Shown: positions 7,241 to 15,587 of the stretch, in pieces
Layout of the letters: the number at the start of each line of letters is the position of its first letter
Numbering within the stretch: the first letter of the stretch is position 1
DNA from: Gemmatimonadota bacterium
GTDB lineage: Bacteria; Gemmatimonadota; Gemmatimonadetes; Gemmatimonadales; GWC2-71-9
Length of the DNA stretch: 64,000 nt
Direction of reading: 5' to 3'
Assembly (NCBI GenBank): GCA_016713435.1
Contig: JADJPD010000001.1
Coordinates: 62,001-126,000 of the forward strand
The notes under the pieces: generated by a model
Databases searched by the model: none
Told to the model about the DNA's origin: nothing
Seen by the model: only the letters and a program-made list of their open reading frames with translations
Program-made: the position numbers and the translations under genes

Positions 7241-8872
7241 ATGCGGCTATTGAAGACCCTCGGGGCCACCGGTCTCGGTGTGGCCCTCCTCCTGGCCGCC
7301 GGTGCGGTGGCCATCTGGGGATCGCTGGTCCAGGACCGGGCCGCAGGCGCCCTCGTGGTCACCTCGCATGCCATCCGCAATCACCTCGAGGCCGACATGA
7401 TGCACGAGGGCCTCGAGGCCGACGTCTACCTTGCCCTGTACCGCGCCGAGGCCGATCCCGGCCAGCGCACGGCGACACTGGCGAAGCTCCACGAGGACGT
7501 GGCCACCTTCCGGAGTGCCCTGGCCCGGAACGACTCGCTGCCCCTCTCACCCGCGGCCCGTGCCGCCCTCACCGAGGTCCGGCCGGCGCTGGAGGGGTAC
7601 GTCCAGCTGGCGGAGACGATCGTCACGCTTGCCTTCAGCGACCTGCGCCAGGCGCGCACCCGGCTGCCGGCCTTCGATGCGGCCTTCGCGACGCTGGAGA
7701 CCGCCCAGGAGCACGTGAGCGATGCCCTGCAGGCGGACATGTCGAACACGGAGGCCCAGAGCCTGGCGGCGAGCCGCAAGGCCAAGATCATGGTGGTCCT
7801 GCTGGTGCTGGTGGCGGTGGGCGTGTGGCTCGGCATCGAACTGCGGGCCCGGCAGCGGCTGTCGGCCGGCGTGGAGCACCTGGAGCAGGTGATGCGGCGC
7901 GCCGCCGAGGGGGACCTGGGCGCGCGCTCGAGTGCCCGCGGCAACGCCATGATCGAGAGCCTCGGGGAGGCGGTGAACCGCCTGCTCGGGACCACGAGCA
8001 CCACCATCGCCGGCGTCACCGAGACGGCGGCCACCCTGACATCGACGGCGGAGACCCTGACCAGCGTGAGCACCACCATGGCCGGCGCCGCGGAGCAGAC
8101 CTCCGCGCAGGCCAACGCGGTGTCGGGGCTGACGGAGAGCGTGGCCGGCAACCTGGGCACCGTGTCCGCGGCGTCCGAGCAGATGACCTCGAGCATCTCC
8201 GAGATCGCCAAGAACGCCTCCAGCGCCGCGCAGGTGGCCAGCGACGCCGTGGTGGCCGCCTCCGACGCCGACCAGACGATGGCGCGCCTCGGCGCCGCCA
8301 GCGAGACGATCGGCGAGGTGGTGAAGGCCATCACGAGCATCGCCGAGCAGACCAACCTGCTGGCGCTCAACGCCACCATCGAGGCGGCGCGCGCGGGCGA
8401 GGCGGGGAAGGGCTTCGCGGTGGTGGCCAACGAGGTGAAGGAGCTGGCCAAGCAGACGGCGCACGCCACCGAGGACATCACCCGGCGGATTGCCGCCATC
8501 CGGGAAGACACCCGGTCGGCGGTGGAGGTGATCAGCCGGATCGGCAGGATCGTGGCGGACATCTCGGCGGCCCAGACCACCATCGCAAGCGCGGTGGAGG
8601 AGCAGACCGCCACCACGGCCGAGATCAACCGCAACCTCACCGAGGCCGCGGCGGGCGCGGGGGCCATCCGGCAGAACACGGCCGGCGTGGCCCAGGCGGC
8701 CGGCGAGACCACCCAGGCCGCCGATCAGACCCGGCGCGCCGCCCAGGAGCTGGCGGACCAGGCGGCGAGCCTGCAGGCGCTGGTGGCACAGTTCTCGGGT
8801 GCCGAGGGCGGGGGCACGCGGGCCCCGCGGGGCGGGCGCATCCCGGTGCGGGGGCGGCTGGCGGTGGGCTGA
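7241..8872 (+). CDS. Methyl-accepting chemotaxis protein
   Basis: This 543-residue transmembrane chemoreceptor would sit in the inner membrane and control a CheA kinase. The first membrane helix is at about residues 8-28, followed by a helical periplasmic sensor (about 30-180, four-helix-bundle type). The second helix (KIMVVLLVLVAVGVWLGIEL, about 183-202) leads into a HAMP segment (203-255) and a long coiled-coil signalling domain. The conserved tip is unmistakable: IAEQTNLLALNATIEAARAG followed by KGFAVVANEVKELA. Gln/Glu pairs on both flanking helices are possible methylation sites. No CheW-binding pentapeptide is seen at the C-terminus, and no other chemotaxis gene occurs in the window. The ligand is unknown. 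A GGAG ribosome site precedes the ATG by about 11 bases. Confidence 0.92.
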   Translation: MRLLKTLGATGLGVALLLAAGAVAIWGSLVQDRAAGALVVTSHAIRNHLEADMMHEGLEADVYLALYRAEADPGQRTATLAKLHEDVATFRSALARNDSLPLSPAARAALTEVRPALEGYVQLAETIVTLAFSDLRQARTRLPAFDAAFATLETAQEHVSDALQADMSNTEAQSLAASRKAKIMVVLLVLVAVGVWLGIELRARQRLSAGVEHLEQVMRRAAEGDLGARSSARGNAMIESLGEAVNRLLGTTSTTIAGVTETAATLTSTAETLTSVSTTMAGAAEQTSAQANAVSGLTESVAGNLGTVSAASEQMTSSISEIAKNASSAAQVASDAVVAASDADQTMARLGAASETIGEVVKAITSIAEQTNLLALNATIEAARAGEAGKGFAVVANEVKELAKQTAHATEDITRRIAAIREDTRSAVEVISRIGRIVADISAAQTTIASAVEEQTATTAEINRNLTEAAAGAGAIRQNTAGVAQAAGETTQAADQTRRAAQELADQAASLQALVAQFSGAEGGGTRAPRGGRIPVRGRLAVG

Positions 8873-8898
8873 CCGCCGGGCCAGGGGACCAGACACGA

Positions 8899-8924
8899 AC
8901 GGGCGACCCCGCGGGGTCGCCCGT
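8899..8924. terminator. Bidirectional palindromic terminator
   Basis: A 26-bp perfect palindrome lies between the convergent chemoreceptor and acidic-protein genes. It can fold on either transcript and so would end transcription from both sides. Confidence 0.7.
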
Positions 8925-8962
8925 CCTGGTTGCGGCACCGTCCCCCTCCGGGGGTGGCGCGG

Positions 8963-9184
8963 CTATTCGTCCTCGTCGTCGATGGGCTCGATGTCCACGT
9001 CGTCGATCTCGTCATCGAGATCGTCGTCGAAGTCATCCTCCTCGTCGAGGTCCTCGCCCTCGCCGTCCTCGTCGTCCTCGTCGTCGTCGAACGAGAACGC
9101 CTCCTCGTCATCAGTGAAATCGTCGTCGTCCCGGCGGCGACGGAGCTGGACGAGCGCGTCGACCGACGCTTCCCACGGCAACAT
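8963..9184 (-). CDS. Very acidic small protein downstream of typA
   Basis: This is a 73-residue protein. The first 18 residues are ordinary and end in a basic patch (QLRRRR); from residue 19 to the end, 39 of 55 residues are Asp or Glu, broken only by scattered Phe, Leu and Ile. It starts 24 bases after the typA stop with GGAGG five bases before the ATG, so it is probably co-transcribed with typA. No domain is recognised. Acidic tails like this can mimic nucleic acid or bind basic ribosomal or DNA-binding proteins. The link to the ribosome-associated TypA makes the former plausible but unproven. The frame upstream of the ATG belongs to the broken typA reading and should not be joined to it. 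Confidence 0.7.
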   Translation of the reverse strand: MLPWEASVDALVQLRRRRDDDDFTDDEEAFSFDDDEDDEDGEGEDLDEEDDFDDDLDDEIDDVDIEPIDDEDE

Positions 9185-9207
9185 GACAGCCTCCGCTGGA
9201 GGGGGGG

Positions 9208-11074
9208 TTAAGATGCGTCCGCTGCGCGTGCGGCCGCGCGTGCGATCTTCTTCCGGTCGGTGGCGAGCAGCGCCCGCTTCCGGAGCCGGATGGACTTCGG
9301 CGTCACCTCGATCAGCTCGTCCTCCTCGATGTACTCGAGGGCATACTCCAGCGTGATCTGGCGCGGCGGCTCGAGCTGGATGTTCTCGTCCGACGCGGTG
9401 GTGCGCATGTTGGTCAGCTTCTTTTCCTTGGCGACGTTCACGTCCATGTCGTCGGGACGCGAGTTCTCGCCGCAGATCATCCCCTCGTAGACCTCGTCGC
9501 CCGGGGAGATGAACATCTGGGCGCGCTCCTGCAGGTTGAAGAGCGCGAAGCCCACGGCGGTGCCGACCCGGTCGGCCACCAGGACGCCGTTCTTCCGCCC
9601 GGCCAGGGGCCCGGCCCACGGCCCGTACTCGAGGAAGCGGTGGTGCAGGGTGCCGGTGCCGCGGGTGTCGGTCAGGAACTCGGAGCGGTAGCCGAAGAGG
9701 CCGCGGGCGGGGATGCGGAAGTTCATCCGCACCATGCCCTGCCCCGGGTTCTTCATCTCGATGAGCTCGGCGCGCCGCGGCCCCAGCTTCTCGATGACGG
9801 TGCCGATGTACCCCTCGGGGACGTCGGCCATCAGCTCCTCGTAGGGCTCCTGCCGCTCGCCGTCCTTGCCCACCTTGGTGATGACCCGCGGGCGCGACAC
9901 CTGGAACTCGAAGCCCTCGCGCCGCATGGTCTCCATCAGGATGCCGAGGTGGAGCTCGCCGCGGCCGCTCACGGCCCAGGTGTCGGGGCTCTCGGTGTCC
10001 TCCGACCCGCAGCGCGACGTTCCGCTCCAGCTCCTTGAGCAGCCGGTCCCGGACCTGGCGGCTGGTGACGAACTTGCCCTCGCGCCCCGCGAAGGGGCTG
10101 TTGTTCACGATGAAGTCCACCGACAGCGTGGGCTCCTCCACCGCGATGCCCTCGAGCCGCTCGGGGCACTCCACCGCCGTGACCGTCCGCCCGATCTCGA
10201 TGCCCTCGACGCCCGCGATGACCACGATGTCGCCGGCCTGCGCCTCGTCGGTCTCCACCTTGGTGAGGCCGTCGAAGGTCATGAGCTTGGTGATGCGGCC
10301 GCGGCTCATGCCCTCGGTGACCATGCCCGGCTCGCCGATCGGAAGCAGCGCCACTTCCTGGCCCAGCTTCACGCGGCCCCGCTCGATGCGGCCGATGCCC
10401 ATGCGCCCCACGAAGGTGCTGAAGTCCAGGGTGGAGATCAGCATCTGGAACGGCCCCTCGGCGTCGCCGGTCGGGGGCGGGACGTGCTTGAGGATCGCCT
10501 CGAAGAGCGGCTTGAGGTCGGTGCCCGGGTGGTCGAGTTCGGGGGTGGCGGTGCCGGCGCGGCTCGAGGTGTAGAGGAAGGGCGCGTCGAGCTGCTCGTG
10601 GCTGGCCTCGAGGTCGATGAACAGGCCCAGCACTTCGTCGTGCACGCGCAGCGGCTCGGCGTCCTGCCGGTCGATCTTGTTGATGGCCACGATGGGCTGG
10701 TGCCCCAGCGCCAGCGCCTTCCGGGTGACGAAGCGGGTCTGGGGCATGGGCCCCTCGGCCGCGTCCACCAGGATCAGCACGCCGTCCACCATGCGGAGGA
10801 TCCGCTCCACCTCGCCGCCGAAGTCGGCGTGGCCGGGGGTGTCCACGATGTTGATCTTGGTGTCGCCCCAGCGGACCGCCGTGTTCTTGGCCAGGATGGT
10901 GATGCCCCGCTCGCGCTCGAGCGGGTTCGAGTCCATGACACGCTCTTCCACGTGCTGGTTGGCCCGGAACGCACCAGCCTGCCGCAGCATCTGGTCCACG
11001 AGCGTCGTCTTGCCGTGGTCCACGTGCGCGATGATCGCGATGTTGCGGATGTTCCTGTTCTGGGACTCGGCCAC
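9208..11074 (-). CDS. typA: GTPase TypA/BipA, interrupted by a one-base frameshift
   Basis: TypA (BipA) is a ribosome-binding translational GTPase of the EF-G/LepA class involved in ribosome assembly and stress adaptation. The G motifs are AHVDHGKTT, RERGITI, DTPGHADF and NKID in the first 140 residues. EF-G-like domains II-III follow, and the C-terminal domain begins at VSGRGELHLGILMETMRREG. The protein would be about 620 residues, normal for the family. After ERNVALRV the frame shifts: one extra G in the stretch corresponding to plus-strand 9998-10008 breaks V-E-D-T-E-S-P-D-T-W-A-V, and the remainder continues perfectly to 9208. All residues on both sides are conserved, so assembly error is likelier than a pseudogene. 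The GTG at 11074 has AGAAGG five bases upstream; the GTG at 11080 is an alternative start. A canonical promoter lies at 11156-11184. Confidence 0.88.
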
Positions 11075-11155
11075 AACCACCTTCTGTGTTCAGGCACTGG
11101 AGGCCCCTGGCGGGGGCCGCCACGGCTCGGCGCCCCACCCGGGCGCCGCGCGGCA

Positions 11156-11184
11156 TATATAGACAAGGCAGGAGGGGGTAGCAA
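11156..11184 (-). promoter_or_regulatory. Sigma-70-type promoter of typA
   Basis: On the minus strand, TTGCTA (11184-11179) and TATATA (11161-11156) are separated by exactly 17 bases. This is the best -35/-10 pair in the window and gives typA a leader of about 75 bases. Confidence 0.65.
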
Positions 11185-11217
11185 GGGCCGGGCCGGGGCG
11201 GTTCCCGTAGGACGGAA

Positions 11218-11261
11218 ACGGGCGGGGAGGCGGGGCCGCCGGCCCCCGCCTCCCCGCCCGT
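11218..11261 (-). terminator. Long hairpin terminator after hisD
   Basis: The arms 11218-11237 and 11241-11261 pair over about 20 bp with one bulged base and a three-base loop. It lies about 30 bases past the hisD stop. Confidence 0.7.
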
Positions 11262-11291
11262 CGCCCGGCCCGGAGGTCGGGGACTGGAACG

Positions 11292-12566
11292 CTAGTCCAG
11301 CCGGAGCCGGACGGCCTCGGCGTGCCCGAACAGCCCCTCGGCCTCCGCCAGCGTGATGATGCGGGCGGCGTCGTCGTTGAGGCGGTCGCGGGTGTACTGG
11401 ATGATGCTGGACCGGCGCACGAAGTCGTGGACGCCGAGCGGCGAGGCGTGCCGGGCGGTGCTGTTGGTGGGCAGGACGTGGCTCGGGCCGGCGATGTAAT
11501 CGCCCACGGGCTCCGGGGTGGTGTCGCCCAGGAAGATGGCGCCGGCGTGCTTGATCCCTTCGGCCACGGCTTCGGGATCGCGGGTGACGATCTCGAGGTG
11601 CTCGGGGGCGCGCAGGTTGGCCACCTTCACGGCGTCCCCCACGGTGGGCACCCAGACGATGAGGCCGTTCCGTTCCAGGGAGGCGCGGGCCACCGCGGCG
11701 CGGGGATTGCGCGCCAGGAGGGCCTCGAGCGCCGCCGGGACCTTGTCGGCCAGCTCGAGGTCGGTGGTGACGAGCCAGCTGGCGGCATCCTCGTCGTGCT
11801 CCGCCTGGGCGATGAGGTCGGCCGCGATGTGGTCGGCCCGGGCGGTGGAGTCGGCGATGATCACCACCTCGGTGGGCCCGGCGATCATGTCGATCCCCAC
11901 CGGTCCCGCCACCTGCCGCTTCGCTTCCGCCACCCACTTGTTCCCCGGACCCACGATCTTGTCCACCCGCTGGATCGTGGCGGTGCCGAACGCCAGCGCC
12001 CCGACCGCCTGCGCCCCGCCGATCCGGTACATCCGGGTCACGCCCGCGAACAGGCAGGCGGCGAGCACGGCGTCGGTCACGCCGGCCGGCGGCGTCACGG
12101 CGATGATCTCCTCCACGCCGGCCACCACGGCGGGCACCGCGTTCATGATGACGCTGGACGGATAGGCCGCCTTGCCCCCGGGCACGTAGAGGCCCACCCG
12201 CTCGAGCGGGAGGACGCGCATGCCGAGGATGCTGCCGTCCTCCTCGAGCACGGTGAAGCCGGGGTCGAGCTGGCGGCGGTGATAGCTGGTGACCCGCTGG
12301 ACGGCGGTCTCGAGCGCCTCGCGAAGCTCGGGATGCAGGCGCTCGGCCGCGTTCTCCCACTCCACCTTGGGGAGCTCCCAGTCGGTGGGAGCCAGATCCA
12401 CGCCGTCGAGGGTCTTCGTCCAGTGCCGCACGGCGGCGTCGCCACGCCGGGCGATGTCGGCCAGGATGGCGGCGACCCCGTCGCGGGTGGCGGCGTCGGT
12501 CACGGACGGCTTGGGCAGGAAGGGGTCCAGCCGCTCGAACGGCGGGACCGCAATCTGGCGGATCAT
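11292..12566 (-). CDS. hisD: Histidinol dehydrogenase
   Basis: HisD catalyses the last two steps of histidine synthesis, oxidising L-histidinol to L-histidine with two NAD+. The 424-residue length matches the family. Recognisable blocks in order are VGLYVPGGKAAYPSSVIMNAVPA near residue 125, the signature region IVGPGNKWVAEAKRQV...IDMIAGPTEVVIIAD, the zinc/substrate segment AQAEHDEDAASWLVTT, then APEHLEI and GPSHVLPTNSTARHASPL. The ATG at 12566 has GAGGG a few bases upstream. It is monocistronic, ended by a strong hairpin. hisZ and hisG lie about 1.4 kb away on the other strand, across a transporter gene, so the histidine genes are only loosely clustered. Confidence 0.96.
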   Translation of the reverse strand: MIRQIAVPPFERLDPFLPKPSVTDAATRDGVAAILADIARRGDAAVRHWTKTLDGVDLAPTDWELPKVEWENAAERLHPELREALETAVQRVTSYHRRQLDPGFTVLEEDGSILGMRVLPLERVGLYVPGGKAAYPSSVIMNAVPAVVAGVEEIIAVTPPAGVTDAVLAACLFAGVTRMYRIGGAQAVGALAFGTATIQRVDKIVGPGNKWVAEAKRQVAGPVGIDMIAGPTEVVIIADSTARADHIAADLIAQAEHDEDAASWLVTTDLELADKVPAALEALLARNPRAAVARASLERNGLIVWVPTVGDAVKVANLRAPEHLEIVTRDPEAVAEGIKHAGAIFLGDTTPEPVGDYIAGPSHVLPTNSTARHASPLGVHDFVRRSSIIQYTRDRLNDDAARIITLAEAEGLFGHAEAVRLRLD

Positions 12567-12599
12567 GGGGGAACCCTCGCGGGGGTGGGCTGCGACGCC

Positions 12600-12605
12600 T
12601 AAACT
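12600..12605 (+). promoter_or_regulatory. Candidate -10 of the CNNM/CBS transporter gene
   Basis: TAAACT ends nine bases before the ATG at 12615, and no ribosome site is present. It is a looser match to the TAnnTT pattern (last bases CT). Transcription from it would give a leaderless message. Confidence 0.35.
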
Positions 12606-12614
12606 TCACACTAT

Positions 12615-13949
12615 ATGGACCCCTCTGGTAGTAGTTCGGTCATTCTGGGCCTCCTGGCGGTGGCGGTCCTGGTGGCCCTCAACGCCTTCTTCGTGGCCGC
12701 CGAGTTCGCCCTGGTGGGCTCGCGGCGGACCCGCCTGGAGGAGCAGGCCCAGCGGGGGGACCGCAGGGCCACCCTCGCCCTCCGGGTCCTCGATGCCCTG
12801 CCCCGCTACATCTCCGCCACGCAGGTGGGCATCACGTTCTGCAGCCTCGGCCTCGGCTGGGTGGGCGAGCCGGCGCTGGCCGGCTTGATCCGGCGCGGCT
12901 TCGAGGGCCTGCCGGAGCGCATCGGGCCGGTGGCCACCTCGACCGTGGCGTCGGTGGTGGCGTTCGCCCTCATCACCTACGTGCTGATCATCCTCGGCGA
13001 GCTCCTGCCCAAGGCCTTCACGCTGCTCAACCCGGAGCGGGTGGCCACCCTGGTGGCGGGACCGATCATCGCCTTCGGCTGGCTGATGGCGTGGCCCACG
13101 GCGGTGGTGAACCGGTCGGCCAACGTCCTGCTCCGCGCCATGCGCATCAGCCCGCTCACCGAGAAGGAGCGGGTGCACAGCCCGGAGGAGATCCGGATGC
13201 TGGTGGAGCAGAGCGAGGAAGGCGGGACTCTCGGTAAGGAGGACGCGCGGCTGCTCGAGGGCGTCTTCGAGTTCAGCGAGAAGGTGGCCCAGGAGGTGAT
13301 GACGCCGCGCACCCAGATGGTGGCGCTCGAGCGGGAGCTCAAGGTGGAGGACGCCGCCGACGTGGTGGCCCAGGCCAAGCGCTCCCGGTACCCGGTGTAC
13401 GGCGAGTCGCTCGACGACATCGTGGGGGTGGTGCACGCCAAGGACATCCTCACCGCCATCCGGCAGCAGCCGGGCGCCGAGGTGGGCGCCATCATGCGGC
13501 CGCCGCTCTTCGTGCCCGGCACCCGCGAGGTGGAGGACGTGCTCGCCGACATGAAGCGGCTCAAGGTGCACCTGGCGGTGGTGCTCGACGAATACGGCGG
13601 CACCGCGGGCCTGGTCACCATGGAAGACCTGCTCGAGGAAATCGTGGGCGACATCTTCGACGAGTACGACCGCCTGGAGCGCCCCCGCCCCGCCGCGGAG
13701 GGCGCCCCGCTGCTCGACGGCAGCGTGACCATCTCCGACTTCAACGCCGACCACGAGCTGCAGCTCGACGACACCGACTACACCACCATCGGCGGCTACC
13801 TCTTCGGCCAGCTGGGCCGCCTGCCGCGCAATGGCGACCGGGTGCCGGTGGGACCGGACCTCTTCGAGATCGTGGAGATGGACGGGCGGCGGGTGAAGAC
13901 GGTGCGCTACATCCTCGGCGGCGGTGCGCCGGCCAAGGCCCCGGGGTGA
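12615..13949 (+). CDS. CNNM/CBS-domain (CorC/HlyC-type) membrane transporter
   Basis: This 444-residue protein has the TlyC/YtfL/CorC-like layout. A CNNM (DUF21) transmembrane domain covers about residues 1-200 (opening ILGLLAVAVLVALNAFFVAAEFALVGSRR, later ITYVLIILGELLPKAFTLLNPE). A CBS pair follows (about 215-345: EVMTPRTQMVAL, RYPVYGESLDDIVGVVHAKD, LAVVLDEYGGTAGLVTMEDLLEEIVGDIFDE). The protein ends in a CorC_HlyC domain (about 355-440: DFNADHELQLDDTDYTTIGGYLFGQLGRLP). Relatives are linked to Mg2+/Co2+ efflux or magnesium homeostasis; older haemolysin names are probably misleading. It is divergent from hisD across 48 bases. No ribosome site precedes the ATG, and a candidate -10 lies nine bases before it. 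Confidence 0.9.
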   Translation: MDPSGSSSVILGLLAVAVLVALNAFFVAAEFALVGSRRTRLEEQAQRGDRRATLALRVLDALPRYISATQVGITFCSLGLGWVGEPALAGLIRRGFEGLPERIGPVATSTVASVVAFALITYVLIILGELLPKAFTLLNPERVATLVAGPIIAFGWLMAWPTAVVNRSANVLLRAMRISPLTEKERVHSPEEIRMLVEQSEEGGTLGKEDARLLEGVFEFSEKVAQEVMTPRTQMVALERELKVEDAADVVAQAKRSRYPVYGESLDDIVGVVHAKDILTAIRQQPGAEVGAIMRPPLFVPGTREVEDVLADMKRLKVHLAVVLDEYGGTAGLVTMEDLLEEIVGDIFDEYDRLERPRPAAEGAPLLDGSVTISDFNADHELQLDDTDYTTIGGYLFGQLGRLPRNGDRVPVGPDLFEIVEMDGRRVKTVRYILGGGAPAKAPG

Positions 13950-13990
13950 GCCGCGGCGGCAGCGCCCCCTGCCCCCGTCCCTGCCTGCGT

Positions 13991-13996
13991 TAGATT
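13991..13996 (+). promoter_or_regulatory. Candidate -10 of hisZ-hisG
   Basis: TAGATT lies 11 bases before the hisZ ATG. No Shine-Dalgarno is seen between them, so the message would have almost no leader. Confidence 0.45.
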
Positions 13997-14007
13997 GACG
14001 CCCAGCC

Positions 14008-14976
14008 ATGACCAGACCCATTGCTTCGATCCCGCCGGGCGCGGTGGACCTCACGGGGCCGGCCGCGCTGCGGCGCCGGCGCCTGCAGCGCGCGGCCACC
14101 GACCTGCTCGAGAGGGCGGGCTACCAGGAGATCCTGCCGCCGACCTTCGAGTACGAGGAGGTGTTCCTCCGGGCCGGCGGCCCGGCGGTGGCCGAGCGGC
14201 TGATCCGCTTCACCGACCGTGACGGCCGGATCCTGGCGCTCCGCTACGACTTCACCGCGAGCCTGGCGCGGGTGGCCGCCACCACCTTCCGCGCCGCCGC
14301 CCTCCCGCTCCGCCTCTGCTACACCGGCAAGGTGTTCCGCCAGGAACCCGACCGCGGCGGCCGCCCGCGGGAGACGCTGCAGGCCGGCGCCGAGCTGCTC
14401 GGCACGGCGGGGCTCGCGGCCGACGTGGAGATCGTCCGCCTGACACTGGAGCTGGCCCGCACCATGGGCCTCAAGGACTTCCAGCTCAACCTGGGCCACG
14501 TCGGGGTGCTGGCCCCGGGCCTGACGGCGCTGCCGGAGGCGGAGCGGGCGGTGGTGCGGCGCTGGATCGACCGGAAGGACCGCGGCAACCTCACCCGCGC
14601 GCTCGCCGGCCTCGGCGAGGCGGCCCAGGAACTGGGCACGCTGGCCTTCGTGATCGGACGCCGCGACGCGCTCGACGCCGCCTGCCAGCGCGCCTCCACG
14701 CAGGCCCGCCCGGGCCTGGCGCAGCTCCAGGCCCTCGACGACGCCCTCTCGCCCGACGAGCGCCAGCACCTGGTCTACGACCTGGGGGAGGTGCGCGGGC
14801 TCGACTACTACACCGGGATCCAGTTCGAGCTCTTCACCGCCGGGGCCGGCCGCGCCGCAGGGGCCGGTGGCCGCTACGACGGCCTCATGGGCCGGTTCGG
14901 GGCGCCGATGCCGGCGGTGGGCGTGTCCCTGGATCTCGATGCCATCGCCGAGGTCACGGCGGGAGGGGCGCGATGA
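14008..14976 (+). CDS. hisZ: ATP phosphoribosyltransferase regulatory subunit HisZ
   Basis: HisZ is a catalytically inactive relative of histidyl-tRNA synthetase that forms a hetero-octamer with short HisG and confers activity and histidine feedback. The 322-residue protein has the class II synthetase fold blocks: GAVDLTGPAALRRRRLQRAATDLLERAGYQEILPPTFEYEE at the N-terminus, LRYDFTASLARVAAT (motif 2 region), YTGKVFRQEP, and RGLDYYTGIQFELFTAG near residue 270. It lacks the anticodon-binding C-terminal domain of true HisS. The start is the ATG at 14008 with a TAGATT element 11 bases upstream. The stop overlaps the hisG start, as expected for subunits made together. Confidence 0.92.
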   Translation: MTRPIASIPPGAVDLTGPAALRRRRLQRAATDLLERAGYQEILPPTFEYEEVFLRAGGPAVAERLIRFTDRDGRILALRYDFTASLARVAATTFRAAALPLRLCYTGKVFRQEPDRGGRPRETLQAGAELLGTAGLAADVEIVRLTLELARTMGLKDFQLNLGHVGVLAPGLTALPEAERAVVRRWIDRKDRGNLTRALAGLGEAAQELGTLAFVIGRRDALDAACQRASTQARPGLAQLQALDDALSPDERQHLVYDLGEVRGLDYYTGIQFELFTAGAGRAAGAGGRYDGLMGRFGAPMPAVGVSLDLDAIAEVTAGGAR

Positions 14977-15587
14977 TCCGCGTGGCCCTCGCGAAGGGAC
15001 GGCTGTACGACCCGGCTGTGGCGCGCTTTGCCCAGGCCGGCATCATCATCGATCCGGAGCCGGGACGCCGCCTGCTCATCCCCTCGAGCGACGCGGGCAT
15101 CGAGTTCCTGGTGGTGAAGCCGGCGGACGTGGCGGTGTACGTGGAGTCGGGGGCGGCGGACGTGGGGGTGACGGGCACCGACGTCCTGCGGGAGAGCGAT
15201 GCCGACGTGCTGGAGCCGCTCGAGCTCGGCTTCGGGGCCTGCCGCCTCGTGGTGGCGTCCCCGGCGAGCGCGCCCTATCCGGAGCTGCCGGGCGGGAAGA
15301 CCGCGCGGGTCGCCACCAAGTACCCGCGGCTGGCGTGGCGGCACTTCGCGCTGGAGGGGCGGCCGGTGGAGATCATCGAGGTGCACGGGTCGGTCGAGGT
15401 GGCGCCGCTCCTCGGCCTGGCGGACTGGATCGTGGACCTGGTGGACACGGGCAACACGCTCCGGGCCAACGGCCTGGTGGAGCGCGAGGTCCTCCTGCCG
15501 GTGGGCGCGGTGCTCGTGGCCAACCGCGCCAGCCAGAAGCTCAAGCTCGAGGAGCACCTGGCGCTGATGCGCCGCCTCGGCGCCTAA
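14973..15587 (+). CDS. hisG: ATP phosphoribosyltransferase catalytic subunit (short form)
   Basis: HisG performs the first step of histidine synthesis, joining ATP and PRPP to give phosphoribosyl-ATP. At 204 residues it is the short form without the C-terminal ACT-like regulatory domain, the form that needs HisZ, which is encoded immediately upstream with an ATGA overlap. Key blocks are VALAKGRLYDPAVARF, VKPADVAVYVESGAADVGVTGTDVL, PRVATKYP-type segment RVATKYPRLAWRHF, and the PRPP loop DLVDTGNTLRANGL. Its TAA stop overlaps the TAG stop of the convergent glycosyltransferase gene by three bases. This leaves no room for a terminator. Confidence 0.95.
   Translation: MIRVALAKGRLYDPAVARFAQAGIIIDPEPGRRLLIPSSDAGIEFLVVKPADVAVYVESGAADVGVTGTDVLRESDADVLEPLELGFGACRLVVASPASAPYPELPGGKTARVATKYPRLAWRHFALEGRPVEIIEVHGSVEVAPLLGLADWIVDLVDTGNTLRANGLVEREVLLPVGAVLVANRASQKLKLEEHLALMRRLGA

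Noticed and set aside
8963..9997. Continuous 705-codon TypA-acidic fusion protein
   Set aside because: The join is created by the frameshift; the true typA C-terminus runs in the other frame to 9208 and the acidic gene has its own ribosome site and ATG.
9208..10010. Programmed frameshift in typA
   Set aside because: No slippery heptamer or strong downstream structure; several other one-base indels in the window argue for assembly error.
9866..11356. Long plus-strand ORF antisense to typA
   Set aside because: Its product is low-complexity (Arg/Gly/Val/Leu/His-rich) and is the codon shadow of typA in GC-rich DNA; no start signal or homology pattern.
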